Notes under the pieces: generated by a model | The model's input: the letters and a program-made list of their open reading frames with translations, nothing else | The model's database searches: none | Told to the model about the DNA's origin: nothing | Shown here: in pieces, positions 1 through 7,755 of the stretch | How positions within the stretch are numbered: position 1 is the first letter of the stretch | How the letters are laid out: every line of letters begins with the position of its first letter | Source of the DNA: Planctomycetales bacterium | Lineage (GTDB): Bacteria; Planctomycetota; Planctomycetia; Planctomycetales; Planctomycetaceae | Length of the DNA stretch: 10,883 bases | Direction of reading: 5' to 3' | Assembly: GCA_020050375.1 (NCBI GenBank) | Contig: JAGVKR010000183.1 | Span: forward strand, 1-10,883 | Made by a program: the position numbers and the translations under genes

Positions 1-190
1 GCCCGACCGCGATTCCGCCGACGAGTGCGACCGCCAGCGCGATCCATACGGGAAGCGAAGTCCCCAACAGCGCGGCGACCTGCTGACAAACCGTTGCTAC
101 GCAAATTGCGCTGAGCCCTCCGGTGATCGCCAGGACGAACGACGGATGAGCGCATCCGCGAACACACCGCGAAAACAATCGACGCAACAT
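1..190 (-). CDS. Membrane protein, N-terminal part only (runs off left edge)
   Basis: Reading the minus strand from an ATG at 190 gives 63 codons with no stop up to the window edge. The start is supported by an AGGGA Shine-Dalgarno at 195-199, four bases upstream. The peptide opens with a basic stretch (MLRRLFSRCVRG) and then carries two hydrophobic segments, about residues 18-43 and 48-63, separated by a short GTSLP turn. This is what the cytoplasmic N-terminus and first two membrane helices of an inner-membrane protein look like. It lies downstream of the Uma2-type gene on the same strand, with a 145-base gap. I do not recognise the family from this fragment; it could be a transporter or any polytopic protein. 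That it is coding is fairly likely; its function is unknown. Confidence 0.55.
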   Translation of the reverse strand, partial: MLRRLFSRCVRGCAHPSFVLAITGGLSAICVATVCQQVAALLGTSLPVWIALAVALVGGIAVG

Positions 191-236
191 GGCATCCCTG
201 CCGATCGGCGCTTGTATTCCTAAGGTCCAGTCAGGT

Positions 237-253
237 CACGGCCTTGCGCCGTG
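237..253. other. Short perfect hairpin between two minus-strand genes
   Basis: CACGGC and GCCGTG form a perfect 6-bp stem around a 5-base loop. It lies between the end of the Uma2-type gene and the start of the membrane-protein gene. No T-run follows on either strand, so it is at best a weak terminator or a processing site. Confidence 0.25.
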
Positions 254-335
254 CCACGGGCCGCGATTTGTAGCCGAAACGGCGCCAATGCCGCAAGAGC
301 ATTCAGCCGTCGCGGGATTTCATGCCCGACTTCGT

Positions 336-893
336 TCATCCGCAATCGAAGAGGTCGCCAACCGGACACGAAAAACCCGGAAGCAAGGCACCGCCATCAA
401 GCGTCACGTCGGCTGCGACTGTGGAGATACTCCCATCGGCCGCGTAGACGGTAACGGTTTTCCAGCGCGGGCTGACGACCCAGACTGCTTGCGCCCCGGC
501 TCGGAGCCACTCGGCAGTCTTCTCGTCGATCTCACGAACGCTATCGCCGGGAGACAAGACCTCGACTGCCAGATCAGGAGCGCCGGGCCAGTAGCCGGTC
601 GGCAATCCCTCTAAAGGGATTCGTTCACGACGGACGAACGCGACGTCGGGCGCGCGAACCGTATCGGGGTTGCGTTCGGTCAGAAAGCCGGTTTCCGCAC
701 CGAAGACGACGCCGAGTCGATGCCGTCTCACGAACTCGCCGATGATTGTCGCCAATGTTCCCGCAATCGCCCCGTGTTCACCTCCGGCGGGAGACATCGT
801 CAACAGCTCTCCTTTCACCAGTTCGTGACGCACTCGACCGCGTGGCAGTCGGATCAAGTCTTCAGCCGAGATTTGTTGCAGTGTGCTGCTCAT
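336..893 (-). CDS. Uma2/DUF820 family putative endonuclease
   Basis: This is a 185-residue protein of the Uma2 (DUF820) family, which has a PD-(D/E)XK nuclease-like fold and is common in cyanobacteria and planctomycetes; its biological role is not settled. The family hallmarks are visible in order: HELVKGEL near residues 23-30, the RAPDVAFV strand with Asp83, and PDLAVEVLSPGD with Glu111. A helix with Lys125 follows, then AGAQAVWVVSP at 132-142. Asp83, Glu111 and Lys125 are the likely metal-site and catalytic residues. The length matches the family norm. The ATG at 893 fits the usual N-terminus, although no strong Shine-Dalgarno precedes it. The stop is TGA. It is on the same strand as the DUF1559 gene upstream, with a 110-base gap, so co-transcription is possible but not shown. 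Confidence 0.88.
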   Translation of the reverse strand: MSSTLQQISAEDLIRLPRGRVRHELVKGELLTMSPAGGEHGAIAGTLATIIGEFVRRHRLGVVFGAETGFLTERNPDTVRAPDVAFVRRERIPLEGLPTGYWPGAPDLAVEVLSPGDSVREIDEKTAEWLRAGAQAVWVVSPRWKTVTVYAADGSISTVAADVTLDGGALLPGFSCPVGDLFDCG

Positions 894-1003
894 CGGTTGT
901 GCGCCGCGGGATCGGAATTCACGGATTTGAGTCTAACAGTTTCACGACCTGTTGACAGCAGGATTTGAATCGTGAAGAAACAGCTTCTTTGACGAATCCG
1001 ACT

Positions 1004-1846
<843 letters not shown>

Positions 1847-2031
1847 GGAGGGTCCCTTCTTTGGCAGAGAACGGCGATCGGTGGAACCGCGTGCCGTTCA
1901 CACTACCGTGGTGCAACGCGATGAGGCAAGCGGATTGATCGTTGAATCGGCGGCGCGATCGAGCAGCGATTACGGTGATCGGCTGGCATCCTGGCATCGA
2001 CCCGCCGAAAACCGCTCTTTTCGCCAATTTC

Positions 2032-2080
2032 AGAACCTGATAAGAGATCGCCTCCAAGCGGTCTCTTGAGAGCAGGTTCT
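2032..2080. promoter_or_regulatory. Two-tier hairpin in the leader of the lipoprotein-like gene
   Basis: An outer 8-bp stem, AGAACCTG (2032-2039) with CAGGTTCT (2073-2080), encloses a 10-bp stem, AAGAGATCGC (2042-2051) with GCGGTCTCTT (2058-2067). The inner stem has one G-T wobble and a 6-base loop. The structure ends 30 bases before the ATG at 2111 and would sit in the 5' leader of that gene. No T-run follows, so a classical terminator is unlikely. Its role (RNA stability, regulator binding, or DNA cruciform) is inferred only. Confidence 0.5.
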
Positions 2081-2110
2081 CAGGCACGGCGGAATCAGAG
2101 GCGAATCACC

Positions 2111-2482
2111 ATGTCGAGACGCGGCCTGTGGGCCATCGGGTTGGGACTGACCTGTGCGGCCTGGACGTGCGGTTGTCAGTCGACCGGGGTTTCGGCCGAT
2201 GGGGACGCGCGAGCCCCCTCGTTCGGCGTCGATCGCGTCCCCCGTCAGACCGAGCCGGAAGTCGACACGGTCGGCGGAGTGCGGCAAGCGGCCTCGAGCC
2301 AGCCTGATGACGACGAAGAGACCACGAGGAGTGATTCATCGGGCAAGAAGGGAAACCTCTTGACGCGCCTTCTCCCCGGACGGGACAAAGAGAATCCCGA
2401 TCGAAAGCCTCTGCCCGTCAGCAAGCGATCGTCAGGAACTGATGACGAGAGCAGCGACGACGATGACGATTTCGAATTCTGA
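2111..2482 (+). CDS. Small putative lipoprotein with acidic C-terminal tail
   Basis: The predicted protein has 123 residues. The ATG at 2111 is preferred over an in-frame upstream start at 2066 because AGAGG (2097-2101) lies nine bases before it and the resulting N-terminus is a clean signal peptide. That signal is MSRRG followed by a hydrophobic core (LWAIGLGLTCAAW) and a lipobox-like TCGC with Cys22 as the probable lipidated residue. The box is imperfect, lacking the usual Leu at -3, so the lipoprotein call is an inference. The rest is hydrophilic and low in complexity, rich in Ser, Asp, Lys and Arg, and ends in DDESSDDDDDFEF. No enzymatic domain is visible. The 264-base region upstream is shared with the divergent DUF1559 gene. 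The function is unknown; a periplasmic or outer-membrane-anchored structural protein is one possibility. Confidence 0.65.
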   Translation: MSRRGLWAIGLGLTCAAWTCGCQSTGVSADGDARAPSFGVDRVPRQTEPEVDTVGGVRQAASSQPDDDEETTRSDSSGKKGNLLTRLLPGRDKENPDRKPLPVSKRSSGTDDESSDDDDDFEF

Positions 2483-2797
2483 TCGATTCGTTGTCAAGCA
2501 GGCTCGGCGTCGCCATTCACGCTTTCGCTTGAAGGCGCCGATGGGGATTTCCGGCGCGCCGACGTTCGCCTCGTAACTACCATTTTGTCGGTGGTTTACG
2601 TCTCAAGCCCCTCATTTGACGGCGTTCGCGGGTCGCGCTATGCGAAACCTCGATTCGCGCCCGTCCCATCGCTGGCAATGGGTTTGGCCCTCAGCTACAC
2701 TCAGGCCGTACTAGGAACTGAAGTGTCCCGGAATGAGTTCGAAGTGCGATCATCCGCCGTCGGATGGCCGCACGAAGCGAAGAAGGAGCCTTGCGTC
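2483..2797. other. Gene-free stretch before the hpf-ptsN-HPr-ptsI cluster
   Basis: This stretch of about 315 bases probably holds the end of the lipoprotein transcript and the promoter of the PTS cluster. It contains one modest hairpin, GCGCCG (2535-2540) with CGGCGC (2552-2557) around an 11-base loop, without a T-run. The frame of hpf stays open back to 2585, but the residues it would add are unlike any HPF N-terminus, so I treat it as non-coding. I see no convincing sigma-70 promoter. A sequence resembling a sigma-54 site at 2673-2688 lacks the required GC at -12. Confidence 0.5.
2784..2788 (+). promoter_or_regulatory. Ribosome binding site that fixes the hpf start
   Basis: AGGAG (within GAAGGAG, 2782-2788) lies nine bases before the GTG at 2798. 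It supports a GTG start there over the upstream TTG at 2585. Confidence 0.8.
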
Positions 2798-3127
2798 GTG
2801 CAAGTGGCAATTACCTGCAAGCACGGTCAATTGAACGCCAATCAACAGGAGTACCTCACTCGAAAGTCGGAAAAGCTCCTGACTTATTTCGAACGGGTGA
2901 CCGCGATCCATGTGACGGTTTCGTTCGATAACGGCCGCGTACGGGTGGAAATCCTCGTCGACGCCGAGCACAAGCACAATTTTGTGGCCAACGACCAGGG
3001 TGACGACGTCGTGCCGACGTTCGACTTGGTGCTGCACAAGATGGAACACCAGATCAAGAAATACAAAGAGAAAATCCAGGATCACCGCCGGGACCTGCCT
3101 CTCAATGAGTTAGGCCCGGTTGAGTGA
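2798..3127 (+). CDS. hpf: Ribosome hibernation promoting factor, short form
   Basis: From the GTG at 2798 the product is 109 residues and matches short HPF/YfiA (RaiA) proteins. These bind the 30S decoding region and help inactivate or dimerise ribosomes in stationary phase or starvation. The typical opening is visible ([20 protein letters not shown]), then the [12 protein letters not shown] helix, and strands [20 protein letters not shown]. The second helix is [20 protein letters not shown] (75-94), ending in DHRRD. There is no long C-terminal dimerisation domain, so it is the short type, about 14 residues longer than the E. coli protein. A strong Shine-Dalgarno decides the start. It is 22 bases ahead of ptsN on the same strand. 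In many proteobacteria hpf also neighbours ptsN, downstream of rpoN, so the linkage is meaningful. The stop is TGA. Confidence 0.93.
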   Translation: MQVAITCKHGQLNANQQEYLTRKSEKLLTYFERVTAIHVTVSFDNGRVRVEILVDAEHKHNFVANDQGDDVVPTFDLVLHKMEHQIKKYKEKIQDHRRDLPLNELGPVE

Positions 3128-3149
3128 GTCGAAAGCGAGGAATGATTTT

Positions 3150-3623
3150 ATGAAGTTGTCGGACTTCGTCGTCAAAGAGGCGATTCTGACGGATTTGAAG
3201 GTTGCCACGAAAGAAACTGCCATACGCGCGATGGTGGAGAGTCTGGGGGCAAAGGGCAGCATCAAGGCCGGTGAACAAGAAAGCATCATCGCCGCAATCC
3301 TCAAGCGAGAAGAACTCGGCTCGACCGGGATCGGCAAAGGGGTTGCGGTTCCACACACGAAACATCCGTCGGTCGATCGACTGGTCGCGACGATCGCCCT
3401 CTCGAAGGACGGCGTCGAATTCTCCAGCCTCGACGGTGAGGATGTGCATATTCTGTTTCTTCTGGTCTCCCCTCCCGATCGTCCGGGAGACCACCTGCGG
3501 GCCCTCGAAAACATCTCCCGCCACCTCCGAAACGACAACTTTTGTAATTTCCTGAAGCAGGCCCCTTCGGCTGACGCCGTGATCGAACTCCTGGAGGAAG
3601 CAGACAGCAATCAGCTCGGCTAA
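3150..3623 (+). CDS. ptsN: PTS EIIA-Ntr-type regulatory phosphocarrier
   Basis: This 157-residue protein starts at the ATG preceded by GAGGA (3137-3141) at a spacing of eight. An earlier in-frame start at 3120 overlaps hpf and adds residues not typical of the family. The family opening [18 protein letters not shown] is present. The active-site region reads [19 protein letters not shown], with His69 as the phosphorylated residue, and the second conserved histidine lies in [13 protein letters not shown] (His115). This is the fructose/mannitol-type EIIA fold. With no EIIB or EIIC fused or nearby, it is best read as the regulatory EIIA-Ntr. That protein receives phosphate from an HPr/NPr and modulates targets such as K+ transport and stress signalling in proteobacteria; targets here are unknown. 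It sits in a same-strand cluster with hpf, HPr and Enzyme I. Confidence 0.93.
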   Translation: MKLSDFVVKEAILTDLKVATKETAIRAMVESLGAKGSIKAGEQESIIAAILKREELGSTGIGKGVAVPHTKHPSVDRLVATIALSKDGVEFSSLDGEDVHILFLLVSPPDRPGDHLRALENISRHLRNDNFCNFLKQAPSADAVIELLEEADSNQLG

Positions 3624-3656
3624 TCCCCATCAGCAAACTTCCCGTGCCTGATTGAC

Positions 3657-3677
3657 GGGGGGGGGGCGGCGGCGGCG
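3657..3677 (+). repeat. G10 homopolymer followed by CGG repeats
   Basis: Ten consecutive G bases (3657-3666) run directly into short CGG repeats (to 3677), in the 126-base gap between ptsN and the HPr gene. It follows the ptsN stop, and an in-frame TGA at 3684 separates it from HPr. A length change would therefore alter the transcript but neither protein. Confidence 0.8.
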
Positions 3678-3749
3678 CACGATTGATCCGGCGTCTGTCT
3701 TCGGCCCGGCTGGATGGGAAAACCGCTTACGACGAAGCGCGCCGTCTCT

Positions 3750-4040
3750 ATGAATTCGATCCCCACCTGCACGCGCAACGTCGTCGTCGGCCTGGAAAGC
3801 GGCCTGCACCTCACCCCCTCGTCGCAGATCGTCCAATTGGCGCAGAAGTTCAGCTCTGAGTTCCTGATCCGCAAGGGCGACAAGGTAGCGGATGGGAAGA
3901 GCATGCTCGATCTGATGCAGTTGGCGGCCGAGCATGGCGAGACGCTGCAGCTCGAAGCCCGCGGTGACGACGCCGACCAGGTCATTGCGGCTATTTTGTC
4001 GCTCTTCGAGCGGAATTTTAACCTGGATCAGCCGGGCTGA
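3750..4040 (+). CDS. ptsH: HPr-like phosphocarrier (NPr-like) with altered active site
   Basis: From the ATG at 3750 the product is 96 residues; an alternative ATG at 3714 would add 12. Neither has a clear Shine-Dalgarno. The HPr core is plain: [20 protein letters not shown], then a helix [27 protein letters not shown] and the C-terminal helix [18 protein letters not shown]. His20 corresponds to the phosphorylated His15, and Ser51 lies 31 residues later, exactly the His15-Ser46 distance of Bacillus HPr. The usual GLHARP is GLHLTP, so the active-site Arg17 equivalent is Thr22. That residue normally stabilises the phospho-histidine, so transfer kinetics may differ. It lies between ptsN and ptsI, with its TGA stop 25 bases before the Enzyme I start, and probably passes phosphate from Enzyme I to EIIA-Ntr. 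Confidence 0.88.
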   Translation: MNSIPTCTRNVVVGLESGLHLTPSSQIVQLAQKFSSEFLIRKGDKVADGKSMLDLMQLAAEHGETLQLEARGDDADQVIAAILSLFERNFNLDQPG

Positions 4041-4065
4041 CCGGCGGTTCATGGTTCAGGAAACC

Positions 4066-5811
4066 ATGGAACTCAATCGCGGAATCGCTGTTGCACCCGG
4101 AGTTGCTATTGGCTCGGCCCTCGTTCTGGGGTCCGAGGATTTCCGCATTCCGCAGCGGTTCGTGCGCATTGACGCGGTCGATTCCGAAATCGCCCGCTTT
4201 CGCGCGGCGCTCACGGCCGCAGTCGCCGAGATCACCGGCCACGAAGCGCTCGCTTCATCGCGGCTCGGGCAACAGTATGGAGCGATCTTTGCCGCCCATA
4301 AGCAGTTGGCGCAAGACCCCAAGTTGCTCAAGGAAATTGAAGACCTGATCCGGCAGAAGTGCCACTCTCCCGAATTTGCATCGAGCCGCGTGCTGCGGCA
4401 GTACGCCCGCACTCTGCAGAATCTCGGGGATCGATATTTCGCCGAACGGGCCACCGACCTGTTCGACCTCGAGAAGCGGATTCTCCGGCACCTGCTGGGG
4501 GAGCGTCGCGAAGAGCTGATGCAACTGACCGCCCCGGTGGTCGTCCTGGCGCATAACCTGACCCCCAGCGAAACCGCCAATCTCGACACGAAATACGTGC
4601 TGGGGTTTGCCACCGAAGTCGGCGGCAAGAGCAGCCATACGGCGATTCTCGCAGGGGCACTCGAATTGCCGGCCGTTGTGGGGGTCGGTTCGTTTCTATC
4701 CGAGGTCTCCGGTGGCGAGACGATCATCATCGACGGCAATCAGGGACTGGTGATCATCGGGCCCGACGAAGAAACCCTCAATCGCTATCACGCCGAAGAA
4801 GTGAAGATGAAATCGGCCGCCGTCCATTTGCGGTCGTTGGGGCCGCTGGAGTCTGTGACGCGCGACGGAGTGCCGATTCACCTCTACGGAAACATCGAAT
4901 TTCCGAATGAAGTCGAGCATTGCACACAACGGGGAGCGGCGGGAATCGGCCTTTACCGGACGGAGTTTCTGTATCTCGAAAGCGACCAGGAGCCGACCGA
5001 AGAGGTGCAATACGCAGCCTACTGCGAGGTCGTCCGTGCCTTTGCCGGCAAGCCGGTGGTCATCCGCACACTCGACCTCGGGGCCGAAAAATTTCCCCAG
5101 TCGATGCAGGAAGTGATCGAAGCCACTCCCAATCCGACGCTGGGCCTGCGAAGCCTGCGGCTGACGCTGCAAAACCTCCCCTTGTTCAAGACGCAGTTGC
5201 GGGCCATTCTCCGCTCCGCCGTCCTGGGGGATGTGCGAGTCATGTTTCCCTTGGTTTCGACGCTTTTGGAGCTGCGGCAGGCCAAAATGATTCTGGCCGA
5301 CGTCATCGACGACCTGGAGGAACAGGGGGCGACATTCAACGGCAAAGTGCAGGTCGGAATGATGGTCGAAGTCCCCTCCGCCGCCCTGATGGCCGACGAG
5401 TTCGCGCGGGAAGTCGACTTTTTCTCCATTGGAACTAACGACCTGATTCAGTATACATTAGCAGTCGATCGAGCGAATCCGGCGGTCGCCAACCTGTACA
5501 GTTCCGCCGATCCTTCGATCTTCCGCATGATTCGTATGGTATTGAGTGCGGCCGAAAAGCACGAAGTCGCGGTTTCGGTCTGCGGCCAGATGAGTTCCGA
5601 TCCGATCTACACCCCGCTGCTGGTGGGGATGGGTCTCCGGGAACTGAGCGTCACTCCGCAGGCCATCCCCGAAGTCAAGCAGGTCGTCCGCAGTCTGACT
5701 GTGCCGCAGGCCCAGGAAATCGCCGAGCACGCCCAGACGCTGGAAGTTGCACGCGACGTGGAAAACTATCTCCGGGGAGAGCTCAAAAAGCTCTGTCCGG
5801 ATTTGGTCTAA
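4066..5811 (+). CDS. ptsI: PTS Enzyme I (PEP:protein phosphotransferase)
   Basis: This 581-residue protein moves phosphate from phosphoenolpyruvate to HPr in the cytoplasm. The start at 4066 is chosen because AGGA lies four bases upstream and the product begins [16 protein letters not shown], as Enzyme I does; an ATG at 4051 is also possible. The N-terminal swivel domain carries [20 protein letters not shown] with the phosphorylated His191. The PEP-binding barrel shows [15 protein letters not shown] (292-306), [14 protein letters not shown] (331-344) and [11 protein letters not shown] (356-366). It continues with [17 protein letters not shown] (430-446), [19 protein letters not shown] (451-469) and [10 protein letters not shown] with catalytic Cys506. 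There is no N-terminal GAF domain as in PtsP, so it is the classical Enzyme I type. CGQMSS differs from the common CGELAG. It is the last gene of the cluster and a strong hairpin follows its TAA stop. Confidence 0.96.
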   Translation: MELNRGIAVAPGVAIGSALVLGSEDFRIPQRFVRIDAVDSEIARFRAALTAAVAEITGHEALASSRLGQQYGAIFAAHKQLAQDPKLLKEIEDLIRQKCHSPEFASSRVLRQYARTLQNLGDRYFAERATDLFDLEKRILRHLLGERREELMQLTAPVVVLAHNLTPSETANLDTKYVLGFATEVGGKSSHTAILAGALELPAVVGVGSFLSEVSGGETIIIDGNQGLVIIGPDEETLNRYHAEEVKMKSAAVHLRSLGPLESVTRDGVPIHLYGNIEFPNEVEHCTQRGAAGIGLYRTEFLYLESDQEPTEEVQYAAYCEVVRAFAGKPVVIRTLDLGAEKFPQSMQEVIEATPNPTLGLRSLRLTLQNLPLFKTQLRAILRSAVLGDVRVMFPLVSTLLELRQAKMILADVIDDLEEQGATFNGKVQVGMMVEVPSAALMADEFAREVDFFSIGTNDLIQYTLAVDRANPAVANLYSSADPSIFRMIRMVLSAAEKHEVAVSVCGQMSSDPIYTPLLVGMGLRELSVTPQAIPEVKQVVRSLTVPQAQEIAEHAQTLEVARDVENYLRGELKKLCPDLV

Positions 5812-5812
5812 A

Positions 5813-5843
5813 AGCCTGCCCCCGCCGGAACCGGCGGCAGGCT
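5813..5843 (+). terminator. Strong hairpin right after ptsI, probable terminator
   Basis: AGCCTG (5813-5818) pairs with CAGGCT (5838-5843). After a CCC bulge, CCGCCG (5822-5827) pairs with CGGCGG (5832-5837) around a tiny GAAC loop. It begins two bases after the ptsI stop. The stem is very GC-rich but no T-run follows, so it may end transcription poorly or instead protect the 3' end of the message. Confidence 0.5.
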
Positions 5844-6483
5844 CAGACGAGGCTGAAGTTGTCAAAAGGAAACAGGTTCCGTGGCTCCGTCCGAAAACGG
5901 CTGGGCCGCGGTTCCCCGAAAACAGCCGCCGGCGCCACGGCAGCGACCGGCGGTCAGACCATTTTTGGTTCAAACAGAGTGCGCATTCGTTGTGAAAATC
6001 GCTGTCGCCCAACGGGGGGCCTGATCGGGTTCCCGGGCTTCCCGGACGGGAATTTCCCCGAGGCGGATTGTCTCCGCGATCGGCGTGACGTCTCGTTCGG
6101 TCTCGGTCAAAGTGGACGGTCGATCGCAACCGCGCGAACCAGTTCAGATCCCGAATCATCGGCGCCGATCGCGCCGTCTTGGTTCCTCGTTGATCCGCCG
6201 TGTGCCATCGGTGCGCGTCGGTTCACGCCCGCCTCTGCGGGTTTTGGGGTCGGGTTCGCAAGGGGTTGGTTGCGTGGCCCTCACACCGGCAGCGATTGGC
6301 CTTGCGCCGCTTCTTCGAACCGTGGCCCCGATTCCGCAGTCAGACCTGCGGCGGGCAACGGGCGGTTCGGAGCCGGCACAGATCTCGCGGAATCCGGGGG
6401 GGCTTCGGCCTCGCCCACCGTCGCGATCGGGCCTCACCCCGCACCGGGGCGCACCGTTCGTCTCTGCCGACGAAGGGCGATCA
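5844..6483 (+). other. Long gene-free leader upstream of RNase E/G
   Basis: About 640 bases hold no convincing gene. The RNase frame is open back to 6085, but the added residues are Arg/Pro/Ser-rich with no homology to the enzyme. The RNase start at 6484 has GAAGGG (6472-6477) six bases upstream. Small hairpins are visible: TTCCCG/CGGGAA (6030-6035 with 6047-6052), GCGGA/TCCGC around 6063-6077, and a perfect CGGCGC/GCGCCG stem with a CGATC loop (6160-6176). E. coli RNase E is known to control its own mRNA through a long structured 5' leader; a similar arrangement here is only inferred. I see no confident promoter. Confidence 0.45.
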
Positions 6484-7755
6484 ATGAAGAAAGAAATGCT
6501 GGTGAATGCCCTCCAGCCCGAAGAAAGCCGGATCGCAATTGTCGAAAACGGCGTGCTGGAAGAGCTCTACATCGAACGTAACAGTCTCGAAAACTTCACG
6601 GGGAACATCTACAAAGGCCGAATCGTCAACATCGAGCCGAGCATTCAGGCGGCCTTTGTCGATTTCGGCGTCGGACGCAACGGGTTCTTGCACGTCAGCG
6701 ACGTCGAATACCAGTACTACAAGCACCTCCAAAGCCCGGGAGACCGCGGCGGTCCATCGTCGGACGACGATGACGACGAAGACGACGACCCCCGTCCCGC
6801 CCCGCGCGGCGGCCAGAAACGCTTCAACGAGCGCAGCGTTCGCAATAAGCCTCCCATCCAGGAGATCTTCAAGCGCGGCAGCGAGGTGCTCGTTCAGGTC
6901 ATCAAGGAAGGGATCGGCACCAAAGGCCCGACTCTCTCGACCTACATCAGCATTCCCGGGCGCTACCTCGTCCTGATGCCCGGCCTGCAGCGGGTCGGCG
7001 TCAGTCGCAAGATCGTCGACGAGCAGACCCGCCGGCAGCTCCGCACGGCCCTCGAAGCCCTGAAACCACCCCCGGGCCTGGGCTTCATCATCCGCACAGC
7101 GGGAATCGAGCGCTCGCAGCAGGACCTGCAGCGCGACCTGCACTATCTGCTCCGCCTGTGGAACGTCATCGTCCGCCGCATCAAGAAGACCCGCGCGCCG
7201 GTCGACATCTACCAGGAAAGCGACATGGTGATCCGCACCATTCGCGACATCTACAACGCCGAGATCGATACGATCTGGATCGACGAGCAGCAGGCCTACG
7301 AGCGGGCCAGCGAATTTCTGAAGGTCGTGCTCCCGCGTCACGCCAATCGTGTGAAGCTTTACGACGGCAAGGAGCCGCTGTTTCACAAGTACAATATCGA
7401 GCAGGAGATCACCCGCATTCAGCAGCGGCACGTGCCGCTGCCCGGCGGGGGATCGCTCGTCATCGACCAGACCGAGGCCCTCGTGGCGATCGACGTCAAC
7501 AGCGGCAACTTTCGAGCCGACAACGACGCCGAAGAGACCGCCTACCAGGTCAATCTCAAGGCGGCCGCCGAGATCTGCCGGCAGATTCGGCTCCGCGATC
7601 TGGGCGGAGTGATCGTCAACGACTTCATCGACATGCGCGAAGAGCGCCATCGCCGGGGAGTCGAGCGGGCCTTGCGCGACGCCATCCGCCGCGATCGGGC
7701 TCGCAGCAAGGTCCTGCGAATCAGCCCGTTCGGGCTGATCGAAATGACCCGCTAG
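6484..7755 (+). CDS. rng: Ribonuclease E/G, catalytic part, ending at in-frame TAG
   Basis: The 423 residues before the stop are the catalytic region of RNase E/G, the endonuclease that cuts single-stranded RNA in mRNA decay and rRNA/tRNA processing. The S1 domain (about 38-155) includes NIYKGRIVNIEPSIQAAFVD and FLHVSDVE, and is split by an acidic insert (DDDDDEDDD, about 94-102). The 5'-sensor motif is FIIRTAGIERS (Arg204, Thr205). The DNase I-like catalytic site has VAIDVNSGNF (Asp337) and GVIVNDFIDM (Asp380). Translation then meets TAG after ISPFGLIEMTR, where homologues read MTRQR. The zinc-link and small domain, needed for tetramer assembly in E. coli RNase E, follow intact in the same frame to 8109. 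The full product would be about 541 residues with one residue at the TAG. The start has a good Shine-Dalgarno. This could be a nonsense mutation, recoding, or a base-call error. Confidence 0.9.
   Translation: MKKEMLVNALQPEESRIAIVENGVLEELYIERNSLENFTGNIYKGRIVNIEPSIQAAFVDFGVGRNGFLHVSDVEYQYYKHLQSPGDRGGPSSDDDDDEDDDPRPAPRGGQKRFNERSVRNKPPIQEIFKRGSEVLVQVIKEGIGTKGPTLSTYISIPGRYLVLMPGLQRVGVSRKIVDEQTRRQLRTALEALKPPPGLGFIIRTAGIERSQQDLQRDLHYLLRLWNVIVRRIKKTRAPVDIYQESDMVIRTIRDIYNAEIDTIWIDEQQAYERASEFLKVVLPRHANRVKLYDGKEPLFHKYNIEQEITRIQQRHVPLPGGGSLVIDQTEALVAIDVNSGNFRADNDAEETAYQVNLKAAAEICRQIRLRDLGGVIVNDFIDMREERHRRGVERALRDAIRRDRARSKVLRISPFGLIEMTR

Noticed and set aside
189..614. Plus-strand open frame overlapping the Uma2 gene
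   Set aside because: It lies antisense to a recognisable family member and shows no domain of its own.
2673..2688. Sigma-54-like promoter (TGGCA and TTTGG) upstream of hpf
   Set aside because: With the required spacing the -12 element reads GG instead of GC. Given the PTS-Ntr context it is tempting, but the match is not good enough.
2585..2797. A 71-residue N-terminal extension of the hpf gene starting at TTG
   Set aside because: The added residues do not resemble any HPF, whereas a GTG at 2798 has a strong Shine-Dalgarno and gives the canonical N-terminus.
6085..6483. Upstream extension of RNase E/G by 133 residues
   Set aside because: It is Arg/Pro/Ser-rich GC-driven open frame without homology. 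The ATG at 6484 has a good Shine-Dalgarno and starts the S1-domain region as expected.
5859..6581. Open frame of 240 codons in the gap before RNase E/G
   Set aside because: It overlaps the RNase start in another frame and shows low-complexity composition typical of chance open frames in GC-rich DNA.
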